64,000 bases of DNA, taken from contig NC_133663.1 in assembly GCF_037893015.1 (NCBI RefSeq), positions 222,545,753 through 222,609,752 of the forward strand, in the 5' to 3' direction. This DNA is from Macrotis lagotis. Lineage: Eukaryota > Chordata > Mammalia > Peramelemorphia > Peramelidae. This document shows, piece after piece, positions 1-9,809 of the stretch (position 1 is the stretch's first letter; the number at the start of each line of letters is the position of its first letter). A program made the translations under genes and the position numbers. A model generated the notes under the pieces. The model worked only from the letters and a program-made list of their open reading frames with translations, did no database searches and was not told the origin of the DNA.

Positions 1-299
1 TTATACCTAAAAGAAAGAAATGAAAAATTTTGAGGTAATTTTACCTCTAAACAATTGCATCAGTAGACTTGCCACTTTTTAAAAATTCTTTCATTACTTA
101 AATTTCAGTTCTAGAGCCCCATTGTCTTGATTATCCCTGCCAATGGTTTTGCTGAAACATGTGTCTACCTCCTCTTCTCCATTATTTAGTTCTGCTACTA
201 TAATTAAATGAACTCTGCCATGATTCCTAGAAGGGGTGTTTCAGTCTTCTTCCTCACTTACCATCCCTATGATATTTGGGACAAAAATTCTTCTCCCTA

Positions 300-409
300 A
301 CTACTGCCTTGATATGTGTGTTTTCTCCCCCTATTGGACAGTAAGCTCTTTGATAATGGGAACTTTCTCTGCTTTTGTTTTTATAATCCAGTGTGTAGCA
401 CGGTGATTT

Positions 410-410
<1 letters not shown>
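300..410 (+). repeat. L2 LINE 3'-end fragment
   Basis: The run 'ggacagtaagctctttgata' followed by 'tgtgtagcacggtg' matches the typical L2 3' end (tgagctccttgagggcag ... cctagcacagtg). The fragment is cut off by a CA microsatellite. Bases 1-299 upstream show no feature I can name. Confidence 0.5.

Positions 411-458
<48 letters not shown>
411..458. repeat. (CA)24 microsatellite
   Basis: Forty-eight bases of uninterrupted CA dinucleotide. Confidence 0.98.
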
Positions 459-459
<1 letters not shown>

Positions 460-489
460 TTGTTGTTGTGCTTCCTTCATTTTCTTTTT

Positions 490-644
490 TAAACATCTTT
501 TTAAAAAAAATTAAGACAATGGGGTTAAAAGACTTGCCCAAGGTCACACAGCTAGGTCATTTTTAAGTGTCTGAGATCAAATTTGGACTCAGGTCCTCCT
601 GACTCCAGGGTCAGTGTTCTATCCACTGTGCCACCTAGCTGCCC
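490..644 (-). repeat. S1 SINE, minus strand
   Basis: Reads as the reverse complement of the S1 family: 'caatggggttaaaagacttg' near the T-rich tail and 'gccacctagctgccc' at the tRNA-like head. It is more diverged than most S1 copies and probably older than the copy that follows it. Confidence 0.85.
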
Positions 645-662
645 TGTTTCCTTAATTTTCTT

Positions 663-830
663 TCTTTTTTTGCTTTGTTTTGCTTTTAGGTTTTTGCAGG
701 GCAAATGGGGTTAAGTGGATTACCCAAGGCCACACAGCTAGGTAATTATTTAGTGTCTGAGGTTGGATTTGAACTCAGGTACTCCTGACTCCAGGGCCAG
801 TGCTCTATCCACTGTGCCACCTAGTTGCCC
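663..830 (-). repeat. S1 SINE with perfect 16-bp TSD
   Basis: Full-length reverse-complement S1 copy running from a T-rich tail to 'ctagttgccc'. TGTTTCCTTAATTTTC occurs just before it (645-660) and just after it (833-848), a perfect target-site duplication typical of L1-driven retroposition. The insertion landed beside the older S1 copy at 490-644. Confidence 0.95.
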
Positions 831-848
831 TGTGTTTCCTTAATTTTC

Positions 849-1210
849 AAAGAGGACCAATGACATTGTGAATGAGTGATGTCATGACTTGTGCATGAAT
901 TGGATTTATGAGGTCTCTTCCAAAGTCATTGAAATACAGTGACAGGACAGAAGTCAGGACAACTAATGATGGCCCGATGCAGTGAATGACCTTGCCATCT
1001 TTGATGTCTCGTCAAACTCTAAGCACTCCACAGTACCTGTTTCAGCTGTTGGAACAAATTGCTCTCAGACACCCATTCCAGTGGGAGAAGTCTTCACATG
1101 CTTAGGTAGACATTCATTGTGGTCCACTGGTTACCCTCAATGTGGTTTAGTCCATCTGCTGAGATGGTTTACCAGGATATGTCCTCTTTGCATGCTATAG
1201 TTTCTTGAAT

Positions 1211-1268
<58 letters not shown>

Positions 1269-1400
1269 AGGTGAACCCCAAAGGTGGATGAGCAGCCCTG
1301 AAAAGGCTTGAACAATTCATCACACCAGAAGAACTAGCCCTCCTTGAATACCCATATATCACCCATCCCTGAAATGGAGCACATTGGTTTCTTATAATTT
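849..1400 (-). repeat. Long marsupial repeat sharing its end with S3
   Basis: It starts 'aaagaggaccaatgacatt', the reverse complement of the S3 tail. It continues for about 500 bp past any short SINE body ('gatgcagtgaatgaccttgc', 'ccccaaaggtggatgagcag'). The last part is shared with 23980-24260. It may be the LINE whose 3' end S3 borrowed, or a long SINE. An AG microsatellite sits inside it. Confidence 0.6.
1213..1266. repeat. (AG)27 microsatellite
   Basis: Uninterrupted AG dinucleotide run inside the long repeat. Confidence 0.98.
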
Positions 1401-1849
1401 TTTTCATTTATCATCTTTAGAGTTCAAAGCTACTTGTCACTGACTGATTTTTAGGACCCTCTCTCTAAGTTTCAACCCTATTTTGAGGATTTAATACTAA
1501 CCTTTGTTGTATAAAAAAATCATCAGTCCTACTTTCTTAAAACACAAATTGCCTTAAATTGGTGCTGTTCTTATAATTCAGTCCAAAAAAAGAATTTATT
1601 ATGCATTTTTCTGAAAAATACAGTATTTAAGTTTTGCATTCTGTTCTCTTCTTTCTTCTATATGAAGAAAGAGACAAACCTTAGGCATTTTACATCTAAA
1701 GATACTCTTTCTTTTTCTTCTCCTTCTCCTCCTCCTCCTCCAAAAAGCTAGAACTAACTGCCTTAATAACCGAATGGGTGTTGTCTCAGTCAAACTGAGA
1801 CCTGTTTGAGACCTTAACTTAAAAAAAAAACAAGCTCTCCCATTGAATC
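1400..1849. other. Unassigned stretch with (TCC)n
   Basis: AT-rich, no gene seen. A pyrimidine run with CTC/CTT repeats lies at 1706-1741; the reverse-strand open frame over it is an arginine-rich artefact of that repeat. Confidence 0.6.
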
Positions 1850-2030
1850 CAAGACCATATCCAGTACTCCTAATCCAGATCTGGTCAAGTTGGCTCTAGA
1901 GGAGAAAGTAAGGCTGGTGACTTTAGCACAGCACTTTCTCACTAATCCAATACATATACATCTCATGGCATCACCTTCTTGATATCATGGTATTCTTTGA
2001 GAACAAAGAACAACCAACAGCAACCAATAG
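1850..2030 (+). repeat. S3 SINE 3' fragment
   Basis: Carries the S3 body ('ctctagaggagaaagtaagg', 'atggcatcacc') and the tail 'ttctttgagaacaaagaaca'. The tRNA-like head is missing. Confidence 0.75.
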
Positions 2031-2129
2031 GAACAACACATTCCTCCTCCTCCTTCATCAATAACATAGCAAAATGAATTCAGGAGATCTTTGGTCCTTA
2101 GGCTAGAACTCCAGTTAACTGATCAATAA

Positions 2130-2382
2130 GCCTTTATGGTGGATTAGTGGAAAAAGCACTGAACTCAGACTAAAGAAGACTTGGGTTCCTAGCCTTCTAT
2201 AGGGGACGTCCAAGATATTTTGCTATGGCTAAGTCACTTAACTTCTTGGAGTTTCACTTTCTCATCTGCAAAATGGGGATAATAGTATCATCTATGACAC
2301 TGACTTGTGTATAACATAATATCTATAATGCAGTTTGCAAACCTGAAACTATTGGATGATTGCCAGCTATTATAATGACAGT
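2130..2382 (+). repeat. MIR SINE
   Basis: Shows the MIR order: 'ggattagtggaaaaagcact', a 'gctaagtcacttaacttctt' core, 'ctcatctgcaaaatggggat' and an end near 'gccagctattataatgac'. Confidence 0.75.
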
Positions 2383-2539
2383 TTTTTTTCCAATCCTCAA
2401 TTCAGAAAATCAAACTCTTTCCGTGATTATACAATTGACTGATAGGGGAGGGGCAGGGGGTGGTGATACAAGGAGAGTTCAGAGTCTGTAACTCTAAAAA
2501 CATTTTATTGACCAAGAAGTGAGAAAAATAATGAACTAA

Positions 2540-2730
2540 AGAGTATTCTAGAGGATAATTAGGATTAGAGGTGTGCTGGTAAATTTTGTTTAATAATCAG
2601 ATTTCTGTAAAAAAATTAGCCAGACACAAATTTTATCTTCATCATTAGTATTTTCTCCATCCTTTATTAAGCATAGATAATTAACAAAATATTAATGAAG
2701 TCCTGATTTTGAAGTTTGCTGATTTCTGAG
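2540..2730 (+). repeat. Unnamed dispersed repeat, copy 1
   Basis: The segment around 'attttctccatcctttatta' and 'gataattaacaaaata' recurs with mismatches at 24430-24490. I cannot name the family. Confidence 0.5.
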
Positions 2731-2878
2731 GTGTAGATACACTGAAAATTAAATAGTCAGTTTTCATAAACCCAGTATTCCTCTGGATGAACTAATTTAA
2801 TATTAATCTATCTCAAGTAAAATTGAGTGAAAAAATCTTTAACTGAGAAGAACTGATTTCTCTGTCTCTTCTGTCTCT

Positions 2879-2879
<1 letters not shown>

Positions 2880-2938
<59 letters not shown>
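2880..2938. repeat. (TC)n(AC)n compound microsatellite
   Basis: TC run to about 2914, then an AC run. Confidence 0.97.
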
Positions 2939-2939
2939 A

Positions 2940-3499
2940 AAGACACACAAAGTCTACCATAACTTTGTATTTTCATTATTGATGTCAAAGTAACACAAGA
3001 AACTCAAAGAGAGGGTATTTAAAAGTTTCTTATTTATTGGTTCTTTCATTTTAATGGACTCTCATGTATACCTGCCTCTTTGATTAAGGAAGAGATTAGG
3101 CATGACACTAATTATCTTGCCTATATAATTGTCTATGATTCTGGCTTACTTTCGACTTTTCTACTTGTCTAATCCTCCCATCACCCATAGTGCCACTTAC
3201 TGCTAACTTATACCCCTCCTTCCTTAACTCTATCAATATTCCATATCCTTTAGTAAGTCTTTATTGAGTAAGTACAAACTATAAAACACAGAAGTAGTCA
3301 TTTACTGGAATGAGTATGTTATTCCTCTCATTTTCCAAGTACTCCATTGGAGAAGTCTCCACTTTGCGTCTACTGCTCTGCCTGGTTTCAACTCCTTGGA
3401 ATGAGGTATCCTTCACAGGATTAGCTCATCACTTCGAATTTCAACTCAATCTTTGACTGACACATTTCCTTCAGTCTCCTCTCTCTTCAGACTGGAGAC
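2940..3499. other. No feature seen
   Basis: AT-rich DNA with no gene and no repeat I can name with confidence. Parts of 3160-3420 look like a diverged L2 body. Confidence 0.5.
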
Positions 3500-3790
3500 C
3501 TGTAGGGAAGAGTACCAAACTCGTTCCAATGCCTTCCTTTCTAGATGGCAGAAACTTGACTCTGAGTTTACTCTGCTTGCATCTTCTACTCTGACAGGCG
3601 CAATTTCATGGAACAAGATGCTTTCCAATTCCTACCCATCTCCTAGCTATCCTGACTCTTTTTGTGTGTCTTCCCCCTTTGATTTTAAGCTCCTTGAGGT
3701 CAGAGACCATCTTTTAATTAATTGTATGCTTAACATTTAGCACAGTGCCTCCCATATAGTGGAGGCACTTGAAAATGTTTATTGAATTGG
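3500..3790 (+). repeat. L2-type fragment with 3' end
   Basis: Bases 3500-3630 ('gagtaccaaactcgttccaa', 'tggaacaagatg') also occur in diverged form at 26540-26640 and partly, reversed, at 43250-43500. The run 'agctccttgaggtcagagac' and 'agcacagtgcctcccatata' mark an L2 3' end. Confidence 0.65.
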
Positions 3791-4139
3791 AGTATTTTGG
3801 ATTGCATTGTGAGAGAGGTGGGAATCTCTAACACTAGATGAAAAGAAATACCAGGTTTCACTTTTGTCTTTATTCAAATAAAAGACAAAAGAAACACTGT
3901 ATTATTTTGTAGGGTTTTTTGGTAAAAGACAATAGATTATATACATAAAAGGAAAATGGCATGGGGATTTTTGTAATAATATATAGTTATGTCTCTTTTT
4001 AAACTAATATATTCCAAAGTTTTATATATTTTACTTTTTGGTAAATATCTCTTTTTGAAAACCAAAGCCCAAACTGATGAGTGTCCCATGATTTCAAGCT
4101 GCCTTCAGAAATACTCTATTTAATAGAAACTTGGGGAAA

Positions 4140-4800
4140 TCTTTTCCCTTTGCTTTTTCTTGCTGGCCAGGTTACAGAACAGCATTATGACTCCTGGAGG
4201 GCTGACTCTTGATGAAAATCTGACAACTAAGTTTTGAGGAGAACCAGGGCGGGAATGAGATCTACAACCTCCCTTCCCTGTCATATAATGAAGCTTGGCC
4301 CCATGTGAAGATTATAAGCACGCAACAAGGTGATAGAAATGTCTGCATTCCCTTGCCAGGCAATTTTAAATTTCCTGCCGTTAGTTCAGTAAGACTGAAT
4401 GGTGGTAATACACTTTGTGCTATTCTGAGCTTGGTCAAAACCCAAGGGTTTATCTGGCTTCTCAGGATGGACTGCTGGGTTTAATGGGACACTCTCCACC
4501 CCTGTAATGAGGAGCTGAGACGATTTCCCAATCACTCACACAGCGTGCCTCAGCCCATCACACTGGCCTCACAAAGACCTTTTGGTCAGAGTAGGAAAGA
4601 AATATGGCAGATTTGAGCAGGCTGTTTCCCCATCACAAGGAGACGGAGCTGTCATTTTGTGTGAGCTTACTGTGGCCGAGATTTGATAAAAATAAATTTA
4701 TCTGTGTCTCATGTGTGGAGATTTGCAACTGTGTCATGGAAGCAAGTTTATTTATAGTTTATGCTTTTCCCTTTCTACATTTCTAGCACCAGGATTCTGA
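4140..4800. other. Repeat-free block, possible conserved element
   Basis: About 660 bp of balanced composition with no recognisable transposon: 'tctggcttctcaggatggac', 'gctgagacgatttcccaatc', 'cacacagcgtgcctcagccc'. A 60-codon open frame starts at 4604 but resembles no protein I know. A conserved non-coding element is possible. Confidence 0.4.
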
Positions 4801-4975
4801 GAAGACCAGATGAAGCTATTAAATATCCAATATCCTCATCTGCAGGCCTTGATTCTCAAAAGCAGCTGCTGCTTCCCCAATTTAGTGCTTGTTCTCTATG
4901 CTGATACATAATTCTAGGCCATGATCAATTCTTACTGAGTTGAATAAATAGTATTTCAATCTTTCCCAGAAAATA

Positions 4976-5110
4976 TATCTACATATCTACATATCTATCC
5001 ATCCAACCATCTCTCTCTATCTTTATTTATCTATATCATGTCTGTCTTTCTCTATCATCTGTGTCTCTCTGTCTCTGTGTCATCTCTCTGTCTTTCTGTC
5101 TCTCTCTTTT
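4976..5110. repeat. Degenerate CTAT/CTGT pyrimidine-rich tract
   Basis: Low-complexity tract of TCTA, TCTG and TCTC units. Confidence 0.85.
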
Positions 5111-5257
5111 ACCTGAGGGATATTTAAGATGTACTGAAATAATAGAAAAAACTGATAAAGGTAGATTTAGGGTCTTCATGCAGACCCAACTAGTACACAT
5201 GAAATATGGATGCTCAATGATTGTCTAAGTCAATTCTTTGTGATTTTTATGTTATTG

Positions 5258-5512
5258 AAAGGGGAAACTAGGTAGTGTAATGGATAGATGAGGGACTGGA
5301 GTGGGCAAGACTCATCTTCCTGGATTCAGATCTGTCCTCAGATACTAGCTGTGTGAACCCAGGCAAGTCATTTAACTTTGTTTACTTAAGTTTCCTCATC
5401 TGTAAAATGAGCCAGAGAAGAAAATGGTAAACCACTTCAGAATCTTTGTTGAGAAAACCCCAAATGGGGTTACAGTGTGTTGGAAAAAACTGAAAAAAAA
5501 ATGACTGAATAA
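5258..5512 (+). repeat. S2 SINE
   Basis: Starts with a degraded tRNA head ('aactaggtagtgtaatggat'), continues 'ctcatctgtaaaatgagcca' and 'gagaaaaccccaaatggggt', and ends 'aatgactgaata'. Confidence 0.88.
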
Positions 5513-5538
5513 GATGTCCTTAAAAAAAGTTCACTTTA

Positions 5539-5691
5539 GGGGGCAGCTAGGTGGAGCAGTGGATAGAGTGCTGGCCCTGGAGTCAGGAATACCTGAGTTC
5601 AAATCCGGCCTCAGACACTTAATAATTACCTAGCTGTGTGGCCTTGGGCAAGCCACTTAACCCTATTGCCTTGCAAAAACCTAAAAAAAAA
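5539..5691 (+). repeat. S1 SINE, full length
   Basis: Head 'gggggcagctaggtggagca', core 'gttcaaatccggcctcagac', tail 'ttgcaaaaacctaaaa'. The flanks carry TTCACTTT at 5530-5537 and 5692-5699, a short target-site duplication next to A runs. Confidence 0.95.
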
Positions 5692-5799
5692 TTCACTTTT
5701 GATAAAATAATGATAGTGCCTTTTTTGAAAGGTTTATTGATGTCTTTTTAATATCACCTTCATTTCAAAACATATTCTATTCTATTCCCCATTAATAGG

Positions 5800-5945
5800 T
5801 CATTGGACCATACATCTAGAGTAGAAGAAAATTTAGAGATTATCTAGTCCAACTCCTCATTTTGCAAGTGAGGGCCAAAGAGGTTAACAATCAAGGTCAT
5901 ATATGTAGTAAGAAATAGAAGAGAGATTTAAACTTATATCTTCTG
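5800..5945 (-). repeat. MIR-type SINE, minus strand
   Basis: 'tctagtccaactcctcattt', 'caagtgagggccaaagaggt' and 'tcaaggtcatatatgtagta' follow the reverse-complement MIR order. Confidence 0.65.
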
Positions 5946-6079
5946 CCACCATCAGCCAATAGTAATCTTTTCTCAGGGGCCTTTCCCCTTGTAAGAAACA
6001 GTTTTCAAAAGGCAGGGGATGGGGGTAGGGAAGCAAATCAAAATTAATCAACACACCTTTTAATTCTCACAATGTATTC

Positions 6080-6240
6080 AACCCATAGACAGTAATGTTC
6101 TACCCACAGTACTTCAATTATAGAAAATAAAAAGGCGTATTTCATTTTCATCTCCTCTAAGACCATTTTTGTTCAATACAAAATACTCAACTTCAGGTTT
6201 TTGTGCTTACCATTACATTTTTATAGTTGTAGTCCTTTTA
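6080..6240 (-). repeat. L1 3'-end fragment, part 1
   Basis: 'gtgcttaccattacattttt' and 'gttgtagtc' match the minus-strand marsupial L1 3' region. The match resumes at 6456, after an inserted S2. Confidence 0.5.
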
Positions 6241-6455
6241 TAGGAGAACTAGATGGCTCAGTGAGTAGAATGCCAGGCCTGGAGTCAGGAAAGCTCATCC
6301 TCCTGTCATAATAAGATAATTTAATAAGATAATTTAACCCTGCATCTGCATCTGGAAAATGAGCTGGAGAAGGAAATGGCAAATGACTTCAGCATCTTTG
6401 CTGAGAAAATCCCAAGTGGGTCCACAAAGAGTCAGACATGATTGAACAATAACAA
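6241..6455 (+). repeat. S2 SINE inserted in L1 3' end
   Basis: Head 'aactagatggctcagtgagt', then an internal deletion, then 'gagctggagaaggaaatggc' and 'agtcagacatgattgaacaa'. A 13-bp direct duplication (aataagataattt, 6310-6322 and 6323-6335) marks the deleted middle. Confidence 0.85.
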
Positions 6456-6570
6456 TCCTTTTCTATGTTATTTTCCTGCTATTGCTTACTTCATTCTGTA
6501 TCAATTCATAAAGGTCTTCCTATGCTTCTCTAAATTCTATTTATTAAAATTTTGTGAGGGCCCAGTAATA
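6456..6570 (-). repeat. L1 3'-end fragment, part 2
   Basis: 'gcttacttcattctgtatca' and 'cttcctatgcttctctaaat' are the minus-strand L1 3' signature also seen at 14780-14830 and 17920-17980. Confidence 0.6.
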
Positions 6571-6649
6571 TAAAGTAGTATATTTTAAAGGAGCAATTTA
6601 AAGAATATCTTTCCTTCAACTGTTTTTGTTTATTTTTATATATTTATAG

Positions 6650-7130
6650 ATTTACGCTGATCAATCCTGGCTGCTGATGTCCAGAGGAGTCTCTAGCATA
6701 GCAGAAACAGATCAGGAGAAATTATGAGGGGACTGAATCCAGGAAACTTTTAAGGTTCCTTCTCTTTTACTGGGATTTAAGAATACACAAAACTGCCAGT
6801 TCATTTTGTGTCAGAGGATATTTACATTATGTTTTATACCAGTCATAAATGAAAATGGCATTAATCTGTCAAGTTGCTGTTGAAAAAAGAGAGAAAAGAA
6901 AAAGGTGGATGACCTCTCAAAGAAAGCCCTCTGCTGCCAGCACTTTGCAGTGAGTCTGTGTTTTTAAATAGCAGGGCAAAGGTGACAAAGCAGACTCAAA
7001 CATCTCTATCTCCATGGCAACGGCAGCATGGCTCTGACACAGCAGCAGAGACCAAAATACACACTTGCACAATTAGACTGCAAGTTAGGACATTTCCCAG
7101 TACTTGTAGATCTAGAATTTTGAAATACTA
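6650..7130. other. Repeat-free block, possible conserved element
   Basis: No transposon signature. It contains motif-like runs such as 'ccctctgctgccagcacttt' and 'ctgacacagcagcagagacc' and an RFX-type half site at 7012-7021. Enhancer-like by composition only. Confidence 0.4.
7012..7021. promoter_or_regulatory. RFX X-box-like motif
   Basis: CCATGGCAAC, the half of the palindromic X-box (GTTGCCATGGCAAC) bound by RFX factors, lies within the repeat-free block. The other half-site is absent, so the match may be chance. Confidence 0.3.
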
Positions 7131-7399
7131 GCAAGAACTGATAAAAGAGCAAACTGAGCACAGCTGGCGGTTCGTCTGAAAATGACTAATTGAAAAAGAT
7201 GAAAATCTAAAGATAGTATTAAAAAAAAACTTGATCAGTCCTATCCTTCCTTAGCCAGAACACAAAGGATTCAAGAAATAGAGGTGCTATGACTTGATGC
7301 ACCTGCAAAAGAATGAAGGTAAATATATATATTGCAAAATTTTCAAATTAATTTCCTTTTTCCTGAATTTTTAAAATTAAATTTGCTTTCAGAGTATTT

Positions 7400-7549
7400 G
7401 TTTAAAACCATTGGTGGGGCAAGGCAATGGGGTTAAGTGACTGGCCCAAGATCACACAGGTAATTATTAAACATCTGAGATCTGATTTGAACTCAGGTCC
7501 TCCTGCCTCCAGGGTTGACATTCTATCCACTGCACCACCTAGCTGCCCT
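7400..7549 (-). repeat. S1 SINE, minus strand
   Basis: 'ggcaaggcaatggggttaag' to 'accacctagctgccc'. AGAGTATT flanks it at 7391-7398 and 7551-7558. Confidence 0.9.
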
Positions 7550-7869
7550 GAGAGTATTAGGTTTAATTGATAATTTAATCCATTAAAGGGCAACTATCTT
7601 TTTTTTGTAAAACTCAATAAAGATATTTGGAAAGATATGCTTTAGACCAGACTGGAACAGATTTCTAAAGACCTCTGCTGCCCAAAGGTTGCTTGTATTT
7701 AAAAACAATGAGGATTGAAAAGGAGTCTTCTGATCATTTTTCTTTCTTTTCTTTTTTCTTTTTAAAGAACATTTAAGAAATAAGTCACAGTGTTCTTCTT
7801 GAACTGGTGAGTTCTTTCTGCTTAAGTACCTCCATGGGGGGTTTTTGACCAGGAATTTTGTTGAATTCT

Positions 7870-7882
7870 GGGGGGGGGGGGG
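7870..7882. repeat. Poly-G run
   Basis: Thirteen consecutive G. Long G runs are unusual here and may also be error-prone in assembly. Confidence 0.9.
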
Positions 7883-8035
7883 ATTAGTTTAACCATTGCG
7901 GTTGCTTATACATTTGAATCCCAGAAAACGAGAAATTCCTAGGAAATGTGAACATATGATATATTTCAGCATATGGGTGCTTTTGCTAACTGGGCAGAAT
8001 TCACACTTCATATTGATTTTTCCCAACCAGAGAAT

Positions 8036-8105
8036 GAGTGGGTTAGTCTGAGTGAACTCTGAGGTCCCTTCCAGCTTTAAATCCTATTATCACATGATCC
8101 TGTGA
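8036..8105 (+). repeat. MIR-type tail fragment
   Basis: 'tctgaggtcccttccagctt' plus 'atcacatgatcctgtgat' is a common 3' end of marsupial MIR-type copies. Confidence 0.5.
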
Positions 8106-8399
8106 TTGCTTGTTTGGTTAACTTTGTTCCAAGGAATTACAATGGAAGATTAGCTACATTAGCAAAAGCACAATGCTCCTGGAACCTTTTTATTGTATGT
8201 TTTAACCAAGTGTAAGGATTAGAAATTTTTATAACTTTTTGCAACAACTATATAAATAAATAGGAAACTAAGAATTGATATACAAAGTTTTGCTTTACTT
8301 GTAGCTTTTTAGAAATGTATCTGTTGACAAACTGAGGTAAAAATGTTAAAATCACAATGGCTTTGTAATATCTTCTCTTAGGTTCTCTTTGCTCCAAAA

Positions 8400-8577
8400 G
8401 GTAAACTATCCCATCATCTTATTGGAAGACAGCTCCACATCATACCATCTGCTCTCTAGTCACTGCCCCCATCAGCCTCTCTCTAAAAGTGTTTTCAACA
8501 TTTATGTAGTGTTGTCTTCTTCAACTAAAATTCAAAGTCCTTGGGAGCAAGGCTATCTTACTCCCTTAATTGTGTAT
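8400..8577 (+). repeat. L2-like fragment
   Basis: Resembles an L2 3' part ('cttgggagcaaggctatctt', 'attgtgtatccc'). It is cut short by the S2 copy at 8578. Confidence 0.4.
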
Positions 8578-8725
8578 CCCGGGGCAAGTCACTTAACCTT
8601 GCTCGCATCAGTTTTCTCATCTGTATAATGAGTTGAAGAAAATGGCAAACCAATATCTTTGCCAATAAAACCCCAAAATGAGGACTCATGAAAAATTGGA
8701 AATGACTGAATAAAACATTCTCTAT
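8578..8725 (+). repeat. S2 SINE, 5'-truncated
   Basis: 'ggcaagtcacttaaccttgc', 'gaagaaaatggcaaacca', 'aataaaaccccaaaatgagg' and 'aaatgactgaataaaa'. Confidence 0.85.
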
Positions 8726-8929
8726 TAATGTCGAAGTGATATTTTTTCTAAAAATGAAATGTTTCTTGCATAAACAATATTCCCATTCATTGCTGAGGGA
8801 AATTCATTTTACCTTCAAGTTTACTTCCACATTTGATTTTTCTATGTTATCCGTTCTGCTGTCTCCATTCTTTGCAGAAGAGGAGTGACAAGGAAAGAAA
8901 GGAATCAGAGGGAGGAAGGGATTAGAAAG

Positions 8930-9066
8930 AAGGTAGTGGGGAGGGATATTGACAGGTTAAGTGATTTGCCCAGAGTCACACAATCAGTATATATCAAAGG
9001 CATGATGTTGACTTAAGTCTTTCTGATACTATTCTACCCCTCTATTCATTACCACACTGCCTCTCA
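8930..9066 (-). repeat. MIR SINE, minus strand
   Basis: 'aggttaagtgatttgcccag' and 'gtcacacaatcagtatat' are the reverse-complement MIR core. The end 'ccacactgcctctcag' is the head. Confidence 0.7.
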
Positions 9067-9444
9067 GATTTCCCTATTCATATTAAATTAACACCCAAAG
9101 TGAAGAATTGTGAAAGAGCATCAAACTAGATGTTGGTCTCATGATTGTTATTTCAATACTGAGTCTTTTCACACTGTTTTAGTTTTTTTTTTTAATTTTT
9201 CTTGTCTGCTAACAACATTTCCACATTCTTATTATGGAATTGGTGACCACAACATTTTTGGGCACCTTTTTTTCCCAAATTTTTTTGGGAGAAAGGTCTG
9301 AAAATACTAAAGATGGAAGGCATAAATATAGAAGAAGATTTCACAAGGGAAATGATACCTCAGCAAACTCTTGAAGGAAGAGGATTCTTTTTAATGATTT
9401 TTTGGAAATCATGGTTTTGTTTTGTTTTGTTCTGATAGAACTGT

Positions 9445-9662
9445 TAGAGTAGTGGTACAGTGGGAAGACTCATCTTCGGTTCAAATCTGGCTTCAGATGC
9501 TTCCTAGCATCCTGGGCAAATCACTAAACCCTGCTTGCCTCAGTTTCCTCATCTGTAAAATGAACTGAAGAAAGAAATGGCAAACTGCTTCAATATCTTT
9601 GCTGAAAAAACCCCATATGGGGTCACAAAGAATTGAACACAACTGAAAATGACTGAACAACA
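9445..9662 (+). repeat. S2 SINE
   Basis: 'gtagtggtacagtgggaaga', 'ctcatctgtaaaatgaactg', 'accccatatggggtcacaaa' and the end 'aaatgactgaacaac'. Confidence 0.9.
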
Positions 9663-9694
9663 AAAGTAATATATTTACAGAAAGAACTTATCCA

Positions 9695-9805
9695 AAAATA
9701 CTGTCCACAAATGTTTGAGAGTTTACATTGTGCCAGGTTTTGCCTTAAGCTCTAGGAATAAAAAGAAAAGCAAAAACATGGTCCTTTTCCTCAAGAAGTT
9801 GTTTT
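9695..9805 (+). repeat. Ancient dispersed repeat (atgtgccaggcact type)
   Basis: 'acattgtgccaggttttgcc' followed by 'aaaaacatggtccttttcct' matches a repeat seen several times in this window (33040, 35045, 41570, 50310, 54885). Its name is not recalled. Confidence 0.5.
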
Positions 9806-9809
9806 TAAA

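Noticed and set aside
411..458. Regular repeats as a possible CRISPR array
   Set aside because: Pure dinucleotide without spacers, in vertebrate DNA.
5539..5691. tRNA-like heads as functional tRNA genes
   Set aside because: The A-box and B-box matches belong to SINE heads. No cloverleaf with acceptor pairing is maintained, and the sequences continue into SINE bodies with A-rich tails.
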